Origin: Mangrovibacter phragmitis
GTDB lineage: Bacteria > Pseudomonadota > Gammaproteobacteria > Enterobacterales > Enterobacteriaceae
DNA: 64,000 nucleotides
Assembly (NCBI RefSeq): GCF_001655675.1
Contig: NZ_LYRP01000012.1
Location: forward strand, 62,001-126,000
Direction: 5' to 3'
Positions 9,501-16,561 of the stretch are shown here, piece by piece. Below the pieces are notes generated by a model. The model saw only the letters and a program-made list of their open reading frames with translations, did no database searches and had not been told where the DNA came from. How positions within the stretch are numbered: position 1 is the stretch's first letter; every line of letters starts with the position of its first letter. The translations under genes and the position numbers were made by a program.

Positions 9501-10206
9501 CCAGCGCCGCGATATGGACAATATTCGCAAACGCCTGAATGTGGAAATTGGCAGTTTCTGCCGCCAGGCTATTGCCGGGCGTTACCCATTAGTGCGCAGT
9601 GCTCACGCAGATGTCACTCCGGATGATCTGGCGCGCATGTTTGCGCCGGGAACGGGCTTAATGGATGCCTTCTTCCGTGACAACCTGACAAACCGGGTCG
9701 ATACCACTCAGGCGCGCTGGCGGTTTACCCCAGGCATTGATGGCAAAACCCTGCCAGGCGGTGAAGCTATTCTGCGGCCTTTCCAACAGGCGCAATACAT
9801 TCGCGATGCCTTCTTCTCAAATGGTGCAACCACACCGGGTTACAAAGTGACGATACGCACCATTCGTATGGATAACGATATTTTGACACTTTCGCTGGAT
9901 GTAGACGGGCAACTGCTGCGTTACAGCCATGGGCCGCAGGCGGTAAAACTGGTGAGCTGGCCAGGTACCGGCGGCACCAACCAGGTGCGGATGCAACTGG
10001 GGCTCGCCAATGGCACGACATCCACGCTGGTAAGCAGCGGCCCGTGGGCGCTTAACCGGTTCTTTGACCGGGCGAAACAGTCTCCTGGCAGCAACAGCCT
10101 GAGCCGCCAGGCAACCTTTACTGTTGACGGGCACAGCGTGACGCTTGAGTTCACCCCCAACAGCATTCGTAACCCGTTCCAGCTTTCTGGCTTTTCATGC
10201 CCTTAA
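6577..10206 (+). CDS. tssM: T6SS membrane protein TssM (IcmF family)
   Basis: This 1209-residue protein is the large inner-membrane core of the T6SS membrane complex. Two membrane segments lie at about 4-26 and 42-64, followed by a cytoplasmic NTPase-like domain with a clear Walker A motif GAPGAGKTT at about 150-158 and DTAGRYSTHES downstream. A third membrane segment lies near 482-506 (YAALAAVLVVLAGLWL). The rest is periplasmic and binds TssJ at the C terminus. Conservation of Walker A suggests nucleotide binding, which some TssM proteins lack. Length and order are normal, and the frame is uninterrupted. Confidence 0.96.
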   Translation: MLRVLLSILTNRILWGFVGVTAFAAVIWMIGPLFSIVDTRPLESVQNRVISIGLIYLVWIHSHIIPRIYNAWLNRKMMENINKNAAGEDTTAPENRQRLTNEEQVLAERFNDASQFLKKAHFSRSQHGHPWLQRFSQQYLYQLPWYVMIGAPGAGKTTALINSGLQFPLADKFGKTALRGIGGTRNCDWWFTNEAVLLDTAGRYSTHESQQALDASEWQRFMGLLRKYRGRQPINGVIMTISISDLLTLSPEAMQQQATNLRQRLAELHEQLGIRFPVYVMVTKADLLKGFSAYFAGLDKAQREQIWGFTFPWSQSSLASFDLMGAFTQEYALLQQRLDAGLPDIMLQESDPQTRAESYLFPQEFAALRPLLADYLSTVFARSNFETEFSPRGIYFASGTQEGLPFDRVMGDLARALNLPQDNGGDNKKQTNDAWDSVSKEAPIPGNKGQSYFIKNLLQRVIFQEAGIAGQNRWWAIRNRAVIWSGYAALAAVLVVLAGLWLTSYGNNKGYLAEVQAKVPGVQAQSKALQTNDNSDLFDLLPFLNSLQNLPKSDAVDINSPGITWRMGLYRGNEVSDATQSLYQKALQEMVLPAVAQRITTWLRNDNGSDVEYSYEALKAYQMLYQPKHYDGKFLHAWVMFNLSRNLPRNVTQNELHQMEWHLTQLLENQIQSSPYAKDDELIQREQQLINQNPLSVRVYGRLKRLLEHDDSLQPVSLATLGGPQSELVFSRKTGKPITEGVPGLYTPDGYWNHFEKQIASVTASLHEDDAWVLGAPQKEDPKAINEAVRQLYARDFMAAWDNYLADIQLNNSADLTHRINTARVLSSNNSPLRQLVMNLSKVLTLSRASNNAPEDKKAAADDNSSALTNLFGATSNGAIAAAQTPEQQVTDHYAPIIELAQPLEKGGKAIVFDDFLKQIDDLYRYLTAVQDAANSGMPAPGGDAISRLQASAGRLPGGLNNMFTSMAVGASSDTQRRDMDNIRKRLNVEIGSFCRQAIAGRYPLVRSAHADVTPDDLARMFAPGTGLMDAFFRDNLTNRVDTTQARWRFTPGIDGKTLPGGEAILRPFQQAQYIRDAFFSNGATTPGYKVTIRTIRMDNDILTLSLDVDGQLLRYSHGPQAVKLVSWPGTGGTNQVRMQLGLANGTTSTLVSSGPWALNRFFDRAKQSPGSNSLSRQATFTVDGHSVTLEFTPNSIRNPFQLSGFSCP

Positions 10207-10222
10207 CCGCAAGGAATGTTGA

Positions 10223-10942
10223 ATGAGCAACTACCCTGTACCGTGCTGGTTTGGGAAATTGCCCAGCACCGGTGACTTTTTGCAGCGCCGCTTTCCCGAT
10301 GCGCTGCAACGCCAGTGGTCGCACTGGTTCCAGGTCGGCCTGCATAACTGGCAAAACCAGCAAAACCAGAATGATCCGCTCCACGGCGCAAAACGCGAAT
10401 TCCATAAAGCGCCAGTGTGGAATTTTGCGGTACCGCCCATGCTGGGCAGCCAGGTTATCCAGCTCGGTTGCCTGCTTCCCGGGCGAGACAGTGTCGGGCG
10501 GCAGTATCCGGTATGCGCCCTGAGCGCATTCAGCCCGGCTGAATGGTCGCCCCAGTGCCTGGCACTGGCGGAACCCTGGTACCAACAGCTGGGCCGCACC
10601 CTGATGACCGCTGTCAGAAACGGTTTCGCCGGTGAGCAACTTGACCAGGCTCTCTTAAGCATTCCGTCGCCAGTGGTGCCGGAAGGGGATGCCCAGTCAG
10701 ACATTCTGGATGTCATTGGTTATGACGATGCACCCGCAGCACTGAGCTGGCGCCAGGCGGCGGAATGTTTTGAACCACAACGGCAAACCAGCTTTTGGTG
10801 GACAAACCGCTGTGATGGCTACCCGCTATACACCCATGTACACAGTGGCAACTTCACCAGCCAGTTATTCTCCATGCTGTTTGACCCCGCAGGTGGTGCT
10901 CAACCTGGCCGCCACGGGTTGTATCCTCCCATGTTTGACTGA
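10223..10942 (+). CDS. tagF: T6SS-associated protein TagF
   Basis: This 239-residue protein opens with PCWFGKLPSTGDFLQRRF, the signature of the TagF/BMA_A0400 family. TagF represses T6SS activity after translation and in Pseudomonas and Serratia is antagonised by the PpkA/Fha pathway; the presence of ppkA, pppA and fha in the same cluster fits. AAGGA about eight bases before the ATG at 10223 supports the start. It sits between tssM and tssA with short gaps (16 and 10 bases), consistent with one transcript. Confidence 0.92.
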   Translation: MSNYPVPCWFGKLPSTGDFLQRRFPDALQRQWSHWFQVGLHNWQNQQNQNDPLHGAKREFHKAPVWNFAVPPMLGSQVIQLGCLLPGRDSVGRQYPVCALSAFSPAEWSPQCLALAEPWYQQLGRTLMTAVRNGFAGEQLDQALLSIPSPVVPEGDAQSDILDVIGYDDAPAALSWRQAAECFEPQRQTSFWWTNRCDGYPLYTHVHSGNFTSQLFSMLFDPAGGAQPGRHGLYPPMFD

Positions 10943-10952
10943 CAGGTAATTC

Positions 10953-11981
10953 ATGAACATAGACGCGTTTCTGGCCCCGGTCAGCGCCGACAAACCTTGT
11001 GGCGATAACCTGGAGTACGATGCCGATTTCCAGGCAATGGAACAGGCAAGCCAGGGGAAAGCAGAGCAACAGTTTGGCGACACCATTATCCCGGCAGAGC
11101 CGGCGGACTGGACCAAAGTCGAGAAACTGGCCACCAGCCTGCTGGAACGCAGTAAAGACCTGCGGGTAATGATGGCGCTTATCCATGCATGGACCCGGCG
11201 ACGGGGTCTGCAAGGTTATGCTGATGGCCTGCTGCTGATTCAACAGGCGCTGGTGCTCTACTGGGAGCCACTGTATCCCCTGCTGGAAGAATATGGCGAG
11301 CGGGATCCGTTTTACCGTTTAAACGCGCTGGCCGCACTGGGTGATGGTTCCGAACTCACCACGGCTGTACGCCAGGCCGCATTACTGCGCAGCGCAGCCG
11401 ACACACTTTCGCTACGCGATGCCTGTAGTTTACTGGATGGCAGTAAAACCGAGTGCCCGGATTACCCCGGCGGGCGTCCCCGCCTGGTAGATGAACTGGC
11501 ACGCGGTGGGCAGCCTGGCATTGAAGCCTTGCTGCATATTCGTGAACGCCTGCTCACTATTCGTGAAGTGCTCAGCGAACAACTGGGCGAAAGCGCACTG
11601 CCGGAAATGGAAGTGTTGCTGAAAACAGTCAATACGGTGGCTCAGGCCTGCGATGCAACGGATTTATCCACCCTGATCCCCGGCCTGACAGGCGAAAGCC
11701 AGGCGGAGGGCAACACAGTGGCTGAATCTGATGAACAACAACCCGCTGCGGCAGCACGGAATGTGGACTGGCGCAGCATTCAACCGGCAACGCGTGAAGA
11801 TGCACAACTGATGCTGGAAAAAGCGCGCCAGTATTTCCTGCTGTATGAACCGAGCCACCCGGCACCGCTGCTGATTGAACGTGTACAGCGGCTGATTGAA
11901 ATGAACTTTATGGACATCATTCGCGACCTCGCGCCCGATGGTGTCCACCAACTGGAAAATATTTTCGGGCGCCGTGATTAA
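10953..11981 (+). CDS. tssA: T6SS cap/baseplate protein TssA
   Basis: This 342-residue protein has the N-terminal ImpA domain (PVSADKPCGDNLEYDADFQAM, then WTRRRGLQGYADGLLL) and ends in a short conserved C-terminal block DIIRDLAPDGVHQLENIFG. The length is close to that of Pseudomonas TssA1 (about 344 residues), the short baseplate-type TssA, rather than the long capping type of more than 450 residues. TssA primes baseplate assembly and guides tail-tube and sheath polymerisation. TssB follows after 74 bases. Confidence 0.93.
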   Translation: MNIDAFLAPVSADKPCGDNLEYDADFQAMEQASQGKAEQQFGDTIIPAEPADWTKVEKLATSLLERSKDLRVMMALIHAWTRRRGLQGYADGLLLIQQALVLYWEPLYPLLEEYGERDPFYRLNALAALGDGSELTTAVRQAALLRSAADTLSLRDACSLLDGSKTECPDYPGGRPRLVDELARGGQPGIEALLHIRERLLTIREVLSEQLGESALPEMEVLLKTVNTVAQACDATDLSTLIPGLTGESQAEGNTVAESDEQQPAAAARNVDWRSIQPATREDAQLMLEKARQYFLLYEPSHPAPLLIERVQRLIEMNFMDIIRDLAPDGVHQLENIFGRRD

Positions 11982-12055
11982 CTGGCGCACCCTCTTGTGG
12001 CGAAGGCACAGCGCCGTCGCCTCACCTTCACCGCGCATATTCGATGGAGAACACC

Positions 12056-12580
12056 ATGGCAATGAGTAACAGTGGGCAGAAATTTATTGCCCGTAACCGC
12101 GCACCCCGCGTACAGATTGAGTACGACGTAGAAATCTACGGTGCGGAGCGCAAAATTCAGCTTCCTTTCGTTATGGGCGTGATGGCGGATTTGGTGGGTA
12201 AACCTGTCGAGCCTTTAGCCCCGGTAGATGAACGTAAGTTCCTTGAAATTGATATTGATAATTTTGATGAACGGATGAAGGCGTTGAAACCGCGTGTAGC
12301 GTTCCAGGTTGACAACACGCTGACCGGCGACGGCAAACTGAATGTCGAACTGACCTTCGACAGCATGGATGACTTCCTGCCAGACGCCGTTGCCCGCAAA
12401 GTGGAACCGCTGAACAAATTACTGGAAGCCCGCACCCAACTGTCCAACCTGCTGACCTACATGGATGGCAAAAATGGCGCGGAAGCCCTGATAGCGAAAG
12501 TGCTGCAGGACCCGACATTACTGCAATCCCTGAGCCAGGCACCCAAAGCGGCAGACACCGCCAAAGGTGGCGAGGAGTAA
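12056..12580 (+). CDS. tssB: T6SS contractile sheath small subunit TssB (VipA)
   Basis: This 174-residue protein matches TssB/VipA: KFIARNRAPRVQIEYDVE, then LPFVMGVMADLVGK and FLEIDIDNFDERMK. It pairs with TssC to form the contractile sheath. I start it at the ATG at 12056 because GGAGA lies five bases before it; an in-frame ATG at 12044 has no such site. It ends three bases before tssC. TagJ-type proteins bind the TssB N-terminal helix in some systems, and a TagJ is encoded in this cluster. Confidence 0.96.
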   Translation: MAMSNSGQKFIARNRAPRVQIEYDVEIYGAERKIQLPFVMGVMADLVGKPVEPLAPVDERKFLEIDIDNFDERMKALKPRVAFQVDNTLTGDGKLNVELTFDSMDDFLPDAVARKVEPLNKLLEARTQLSNLLTYMDGKNGAEALIAKVLQDPTLLQSLSQAPKAADTAKGGEE

Positions 12581-12583
12581 TCG

Positions 12584-14080
12584 ATGAGTAACCAAACTGA
12601 ACAACAGCAAAACAGCGCTCAGACGTTTACCCAGGATGAATTCAGCGCGCTGCTGAGCAAAGAATTCCGCCCGAAAACAGACCAGGCGCGTGAAGCAGTA
12701 GAAAGCGCGGTAAAAACCCTGGCACAACAGGCGCTGGAAAATACCGTCACCATCTCCAGCGATACCTACCGCACCATTCAGGCGCTGATCGCGGAAATTG
12801 ATGAAAAACTTTCCGAACAGGTTAACCAGATTATTCACCACGACGAATTCCAGAAACTGGAAAGCGCCTGGCGTGGCCTGAGCTACCTGGTGAACAACAC
12901 CGAAACCGACGAGATGCTGAAAATCCGCTTTATGAGTGTCTCCAAACAGGAACTGGGCCGTACCCTGAAACGCTTCAAAGGCGTGGGTTGGGACCAGAGC
13001 CCGGTGTTCAAAAAAATCTACGAAGAAGAATATGGCCAGTTCGGTGGCGAACCTTTTGGTTGCCTGGTGGGCGATTACTACTTCGACCACAGCCCGCAGG
13101 ATGTTGAACTGCTGAGCGAAATGGCGCGCATTGGCGCCGCAGCACACTGCCCGTTCATTACCGGCTCTGCGCCGAGCGTCATGCAAATGGAATCCTGGCA
13201 GGAACTGGCTAACCCGCGCGACCTGACCAAAATCTTCCAGAACACGGAATATGCGGCATGGCGCAGCCTGCGTGAATCTGAAGATGCCCGCTACCTGGGC
13301 CTGGTAATGCCGCGCTTCCTGTCCCGCCTGCCTTACGGTGTGCGCACTAACCCGGTAGACAGCTTCGATTTCGAAGAACAGGTGGATGGCGCTAACCACG
13401 ACAGCTACACCTGGAGCAACGCAGCTTACGCAATGGCGGCCAACATCAACCGTTCATTTAAAGAATTTGGCTGGTGTACTTCTATTCGCGGCGTGGAATC
13501 TGGTGGTGCAGTAGAAAACCTGCCTTGCCATACCTTCCCAAGTGATGATGGCGGTGTGGATATGAAATGCCCCACTGAAATCGCCATCAGCGACCGCCGC
13601 GAAGCAGAACTGGCGAAAAACGGTTTTATGCCGCTGGTTCACCGCAAAAACTCTGACTTTGCTGCCTTTATTGGTGCTCAGTCACTGCAAAAACCAGCGG
13701 AATACCACGATGCCGATGCCACTGCGAACGCCCGTCTGGCCGCCCGCCTGCCGTATCTGTTCGCCTGCTGCCGTTTTGCGCATTACCTGAAATGTATTGT
13801 GCGCGACAAAATTGGTTCATTCCGCGAACGCGACGATATGGAACGCTGGCTGAACAGCTGGGTGATGAACTATGTGGATGGTGACCCGGCGAACTCCTCG
13901 CAGGAAACCAAATCCCGCAAACCGCTGGCCGCGGCAGAAGTGCAGGTGGAAGAAATTGAAGATAACCCGGGCTACTACGCCGCGAAATTCTTCCTGCGCC
14001 CGCATTACCAACTGGAAGGCCTGACTGTTTCACTGCGTCTGGTTTCCAAACTGCCATCACTGAAAACCAATGATGCGTAA
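12584..14080 (+). CDS. tssC: T6SS contractile sheath large subunit TssC (VipB)
   Basis: This 498-residue protein is a typical TssC/VipB: the internal DEFQKLESAWRGLSYLV, GDYYFDHSPQDVELL and FMPLVHRKNSDFAAFIGAQS blocks are family hallmarks. With TssB it forms the six-stranded sheath whose contraction drives injection and which ClpV dismantles. The ribosome site GAGGAG overlaps the end of tssB, so the two subunits are translationally coupled, as needed for a 1:1 complex. Long perfect hairpins follow the gene before hcp. Confidence 0.97.
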   Translation: MSNQTEQQQNSAQTFTQDEFSALLSKEFRPKTDQAREAVESAVKTLAQQALENTVTISSDTYRTIQALIAEIDEKLSEQVNQIIHHDEFQKLESAWRGLSYLVNNTETDEMLKIRFMSVSKQELGRTLKRFKGVGWDQSPVFKKIYEEEYGQFGGEPFGCLVGDYYFDHSPQDVELLSEMARIGAAAHCPFITGSAPSVMQMESWQELANPRDLTKIFQNTEYAAWRSLRESEDARYLGLVMPRFLSRLPYGVRTNPVDSFDFEEQVDGANHDSYTWSNAAYAMAANINRSFKEFGWCTSIRGVESGGAVENLPCHTFPSDDGGVDMKCPTEIAISDRREAELAKNGFMPLVHRKNSDFAAFIGAQSLQKPAEYHDADATANARLAARLPYLFACCRFAHYLKCIVRDKIGSFRERDDMERWLNSWVMNYVDGDPANSSQETKSRKPLAAAEVQVEEIEDNPGYYAAKFFLRPHYQLEGLTVSLRLVSKLPSLKTNDA

Positions 14081-14096
14081 TGCACAGGTAAAAATT

Positions 14097-14159
14097 CGGC
14101 CGTGTATTTTTGGCGAAATACACGGCCGCCAGGTCTGAACCTTATTCAGGGGGTTCAGG
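14097..14159. promoter_or_regulatory. Tandem hairpins between tssC and hcp
   Basis: A perfect 13-base-pair stem (CGGCCGTGTATTT at 14097-14109 with its complement at 14116-14128, six-base loop) is followed by a second stem, CTGAACC at 14135-14141 with GGTTCAG at 14153-14159. No T-run follows either stem, so they look less like a simple terminator than like an RNA-processing or transcript-stabilising structure separating sheath and tube messages. The remaining bases to 14265 probably hold a separate hcp promoter, which I could not define. Confidence 0.55.
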
Positions 14160-14265
14160 CTTAAGGCAGAGGATACAGGGACTGTGTAGACGCACCTCTG
14201 ATTTCCATTTGCCATATTAGCGCTTTTTACAAGCAAAACTAACCAATCAAAGAGTAGAGATTATT

Positions 14266-14748
14266 ATGGCTATTGATATGTTTTTGAAAGTCGACGGTGT
14301 GACGGGTGAGTCCAAAGACTCTAATCACTCTGGCTGGACTGATATCACTTCTTTCTCCTGGGGTGCTTCTCAGCCGGGTAACATGAGTGTTGGCGGTGGC
14401 GGCGGTGCCGGTAAAGTAAACTTTAACGACCTGCACGTTAATGCCCTGATCGACAAATCAGCAACCGCTATCATGAAATACTGTGCGAACGGTAAACACC
14501 TGACCAAAGTTGAACTGTCAGTATGTAAAGCAGGTGGTCAGCAGGTGGAATACGCCCGCATCACTCTGGAAGAAGTTCTGGTAACTTCTGTTCAGTACAC
14601 TGGCGCTGATAACGGCGACACCGTTGGTGTTACCTATGCATTCCAGGCTGCTAAAGTGAAACAGCAGTACTGGGAACAAACTTCTTCCGGTAGCAAAGGC
14701 GCTGAAAGCTCCGTTGGCTGGAATATCAAAGAAAACAGCGAAGCGTAA
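14266..14748 (+). CDS. hcp: T6SS tail-tube protein Hcp (TssD)
   Basis: This 160-residue protein is an Hcp1-type tail-tube subunit: MAIDMFLKVDGVTGESKD, GWTDITSFSWGASQPGNM and the internal KYCANGKHLTKVELSVCKAG. Hexameric rings stack into the tube, are secreted, and can carry small effectors in their lumen. It is set apart by hairpins upstream and a terminator directly downstream, suggesting its own abundant transcript. An AT-rich effector/immunity pair follows. Codon usage looks biased to preferred codons, as expected for a highly expressed protein. Confidence 0.97.
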   Translation: MAIDMFLKVDGVTGESKDSNHSGWTDITSFSWGASQPGNMSVGGGGGAGKVNFNDLHVNALIDKSATAIMKYCANGKHLTKVELSVCKAGGQQVEYARITLEEVLVTSVQYTGADNGDTVGVTYAFQAAKVKQQYWEQTSSGSKGAESSVGWNIKENSEA

Positions 14749-14762
14749 GCGGGTTGTTGATG

Positions 14763-14787
14763 GCGATCCCGGAAGGGATCGCTTTTT
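14763..14787 (+). terminator. Rho-independent terminator after hcp
   Basis: The stem GCGATCCC (14763-14770) pairs with GGGATCGC (14775-14782) around a GGAA loop and is followed by TTTTT. It lies 15 bases after the hcp stop and 30 bases before the effector start, so the effector pair is reached only by read-through or a local promoter. Confidence 0.85.
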
Positions 14788-14817
14788 AGTAAGTTGACGA
14801 AGAGATTAGGGGGGAAG

Positions 14818-15834
14818 ATGTCATCAAGAAATCCTGTATCACCTGGTTATTGTGTCGTTCAACAACCTGGAACATTAGAATATCAAACAACACTTTTATT
14901 TAATGATCCAAGAAGTGATGATGCACAGTACTTTATGCGATTGAATTCAGATACGAAATGGTTGAAACCTGGGCAGATTCTCATCATCGCAGAGAATACT
15001 AATTTGCCATATGAAACTCCAGCCCTTCTCTATCTTAGAGAGGCGAAAAGAAAAGTTAACAATGCTTTATCTACAATTGGTCTTGAAACAGCTGATTTTT
15101 TGAATAGAAATTATTCAACAATAGCGTCATTAGTGTCTTGGGGGGATACAATAGCAGGAAATACTGGGGATGCGGGAGAAAAATTATTTAGACAAGTGGA
15201 GTCCATTCTTAGAAAAATAGAACTAACTTACCAAAATCAATATATAACCCAAGGCTCTCTGATTAGTGAGCAGTTTTTTCAGGATAGAAGGGTCCTTTTT
15301 GGTCAACTAAGTCCATTGTTGAATAAATTTACCAGAAAAATTATTGGATTAAGAGATTACTCGGATATTAAAAAGGCACTTGGTCTTTCATCAAAATCGA
15401 TAGTGCATGAATGGAGTACAGTTGGAGTAGGTAGTATTATTGGTTACTCTACATATATTGATCGTGCTGCCCGAGCTGCACAGTATATGAAAATAGGTGG
15501 GTGGATAGCTTTAGGTTTTTCTTTTTTGGGAACATCTAACGATGTCTATCATGCGTGTAGTGTTGGAAGAGAAAATGATTGCGCCAAGATAGCACTTAGG
15601 AAGTATAGTAGTTTTGGTGGAGGCGTGGCAGGTGCAACAGTTGGCGGTATGGCCGCAACGGCATTAGCCGGTCCAGTATGTCTTGCTCTGGGTGTTCCTA
15701 CTATGGGAATAGGAACGGCGGTGTGTGGTGTGGCGGTTGGTTTAGTAATGACTTCAATTGGGACTTGGGCCGGAAGTGCTCTAGGCGAGCATGCGGCTGA
15801 TGGTGCTAATTATTTGATATATGGTGGAGAGTAA
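14818..15834 (+). CDS. Putative Hcp-linked T6SS effector with glycine-rich membrane-active C terminus
   Basis: I do not recognise this 338-residue protein as a named family. Residues of about 1-60 contain TKWLKPGQILIIAENTN, which resembles a LysM-type fold and may be a trafficking domain. Residues of about 70-190 are charged and helical. From about 202 it is hydrophobic and rich in small residues (VGVGSIIGYSTY; IGGWIALGFSF; GGGVAGATVGGMAATALAG; GIGTAVCGVAVGLV), like glycine-zipper pore-forming toxins such as Pseudomonas Tse4. The next gene overlaps it by 14 bases and encodes a small protein with two membrane segments, the expected form of immunity against a pore-former. GC content is far below that of hcp, a sign of acquisition. 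I start at ATG 14818 behind a GGGGGGAA run; TTG at 14794 is possible. The function is inferred from context and composition. Confidence 0.55.
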   Translation: MSSRNPVSPGYCVVQQPGTLEYQTTLLFNDPRSDDAQYFMRLNSDTKWLKPGQILIIAENTNLPYETPALLYLREAKRKVNNALSTIGLETADFLNRNYSTIASLVSWGDTIAGNTGDAGEKLFRQVESILRKIELTYQNQYITQGSLISEQFFQDRRVLFGQLSPLLNKFTRKIIGLRDYSDIKKALGLSSKSIVHEWSTVGVGSIIGYSTYIDRAARAAQYMKIGGWIALGFSFLGTSNDVYHACSVGRENDCAKIALRKYSSFGGGVAGATVGGMAATALAGPVCLALGVPTMGIGTAVCGVAVGLVMTSIGTWAGSALGEHAADGANYLIYGGE

Positions 15835-16228
15835 ATTGAAATACTCCTTATTATATATAATTTCAGTGGTGGTTTTTTTCATTTTTATGATGCTGATCTC
15901 TTTGGCGGTATATGTGTTATATAAAAAAGAAAATGAAAAAGTTAATGAAGCATATGATAAGTTAAAAAAACATGGTTTTTTGCCGAATGACTTTTTTTCA
16001 TTGCAGGAGAATATTGGTTTTCTAGGGTTTGGATCACGAGTTTTTATTCTCTCAAAAATTCTGGATGGGAAAAACTTTCCACTTAATAAAAATATTGTTT
16101 TTGACTCAAGGTCTGCGAGAGAGTTTCTGAACCAAAGTAATTTTAAATGGATTGGTTATTATAAGATCCTTGTATTTCTTTTAATTTCTGGATTTTTTGT
16201 GTTAATTGTCGCGGCACTTGCTACATGA
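15821..16228 (+). CDS. Putative membrane immunity protein for the upstream effector
   Basis: This 135-residue protein has two hydrophobic segments, at about 8-32 (LLYIISVVVFFIFMMLISLA) and 110-134 (YKILVFLLISGFFVLIVAAL), flanking a charged central region of about 75 residues. That layout suits an inner-membrane immunity protein whose loop or helices block a pore-forming toxin. It overlaps the effector gene by 14 bases and shares its low GC content. The ATG at 15821 lacks a ribosome site; a TTG at 15836 with GGAG upstream is an alternative start and would shorten it by five residues. No homologue was recognised. Confidence 0.5.
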   Translation: MVESKLKYSLLYIISVVVFFIFMMLISLAVYVLYKKENEKVNEAYDKLKKHGFLPNDFFSLQENIGFLGFGSRVFILSKILDGKNFPLNKNIVFDSRSAREFLNQSNFKWIGYYKILVFLLISGFFVLIVAALAT

Positions 16229-16561
16229 TTTTTTTCTTATTCTAAATAAGTGGTTTTATTAATTTATCATGGTTAAGCTAATTTAATTTTAGGCGATGGA
16301 AAAGACGTTAACTAATAGTTAAACTTTAAAATAATATCCTTCACTGCATTAAATTTGTCTTTAGATACTGAACTTTTGTGTCATTTCATTTGTACTTTGT
16401 TAGCAACTAATCGTATGCCACACCGGTTGCTGTTTTATCTTACAAAGTGAGACAAATCTCAACTTCATTTTGATATTCTACCTTTGCTCCCCAAACGCTG
16501 CAGGCCTTACCAAAAGACCTGCAACGTTTGAGCGCTCATTATACCCAGGCAGGAATACGTT
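16229..16561. other. AT-rich intergenic region before fha, with a hairpin
   Basis: The 333 bases between the immunity gene and fha contain no convincing gene. An imperfect 13-base-pair stem lies at 16492-16530: CAAACGCTGCAGG pairs with CCTGCAACGTTTG with one mismatch and a 13-base loop. No T-run follows it. The break in gene spacing and the end of AT-rich DNA at about 16.48 kb suggest a boundary of the inserted effector pair and a possible promoter for the second half of the T6SS cluster. Confidence 0.45.

Noticed and set aside
12157-12542. Minus-strand frames opposite tssB
   Set aside because: They mirror the conserved sheath protein codons and have no homology that I recognise.
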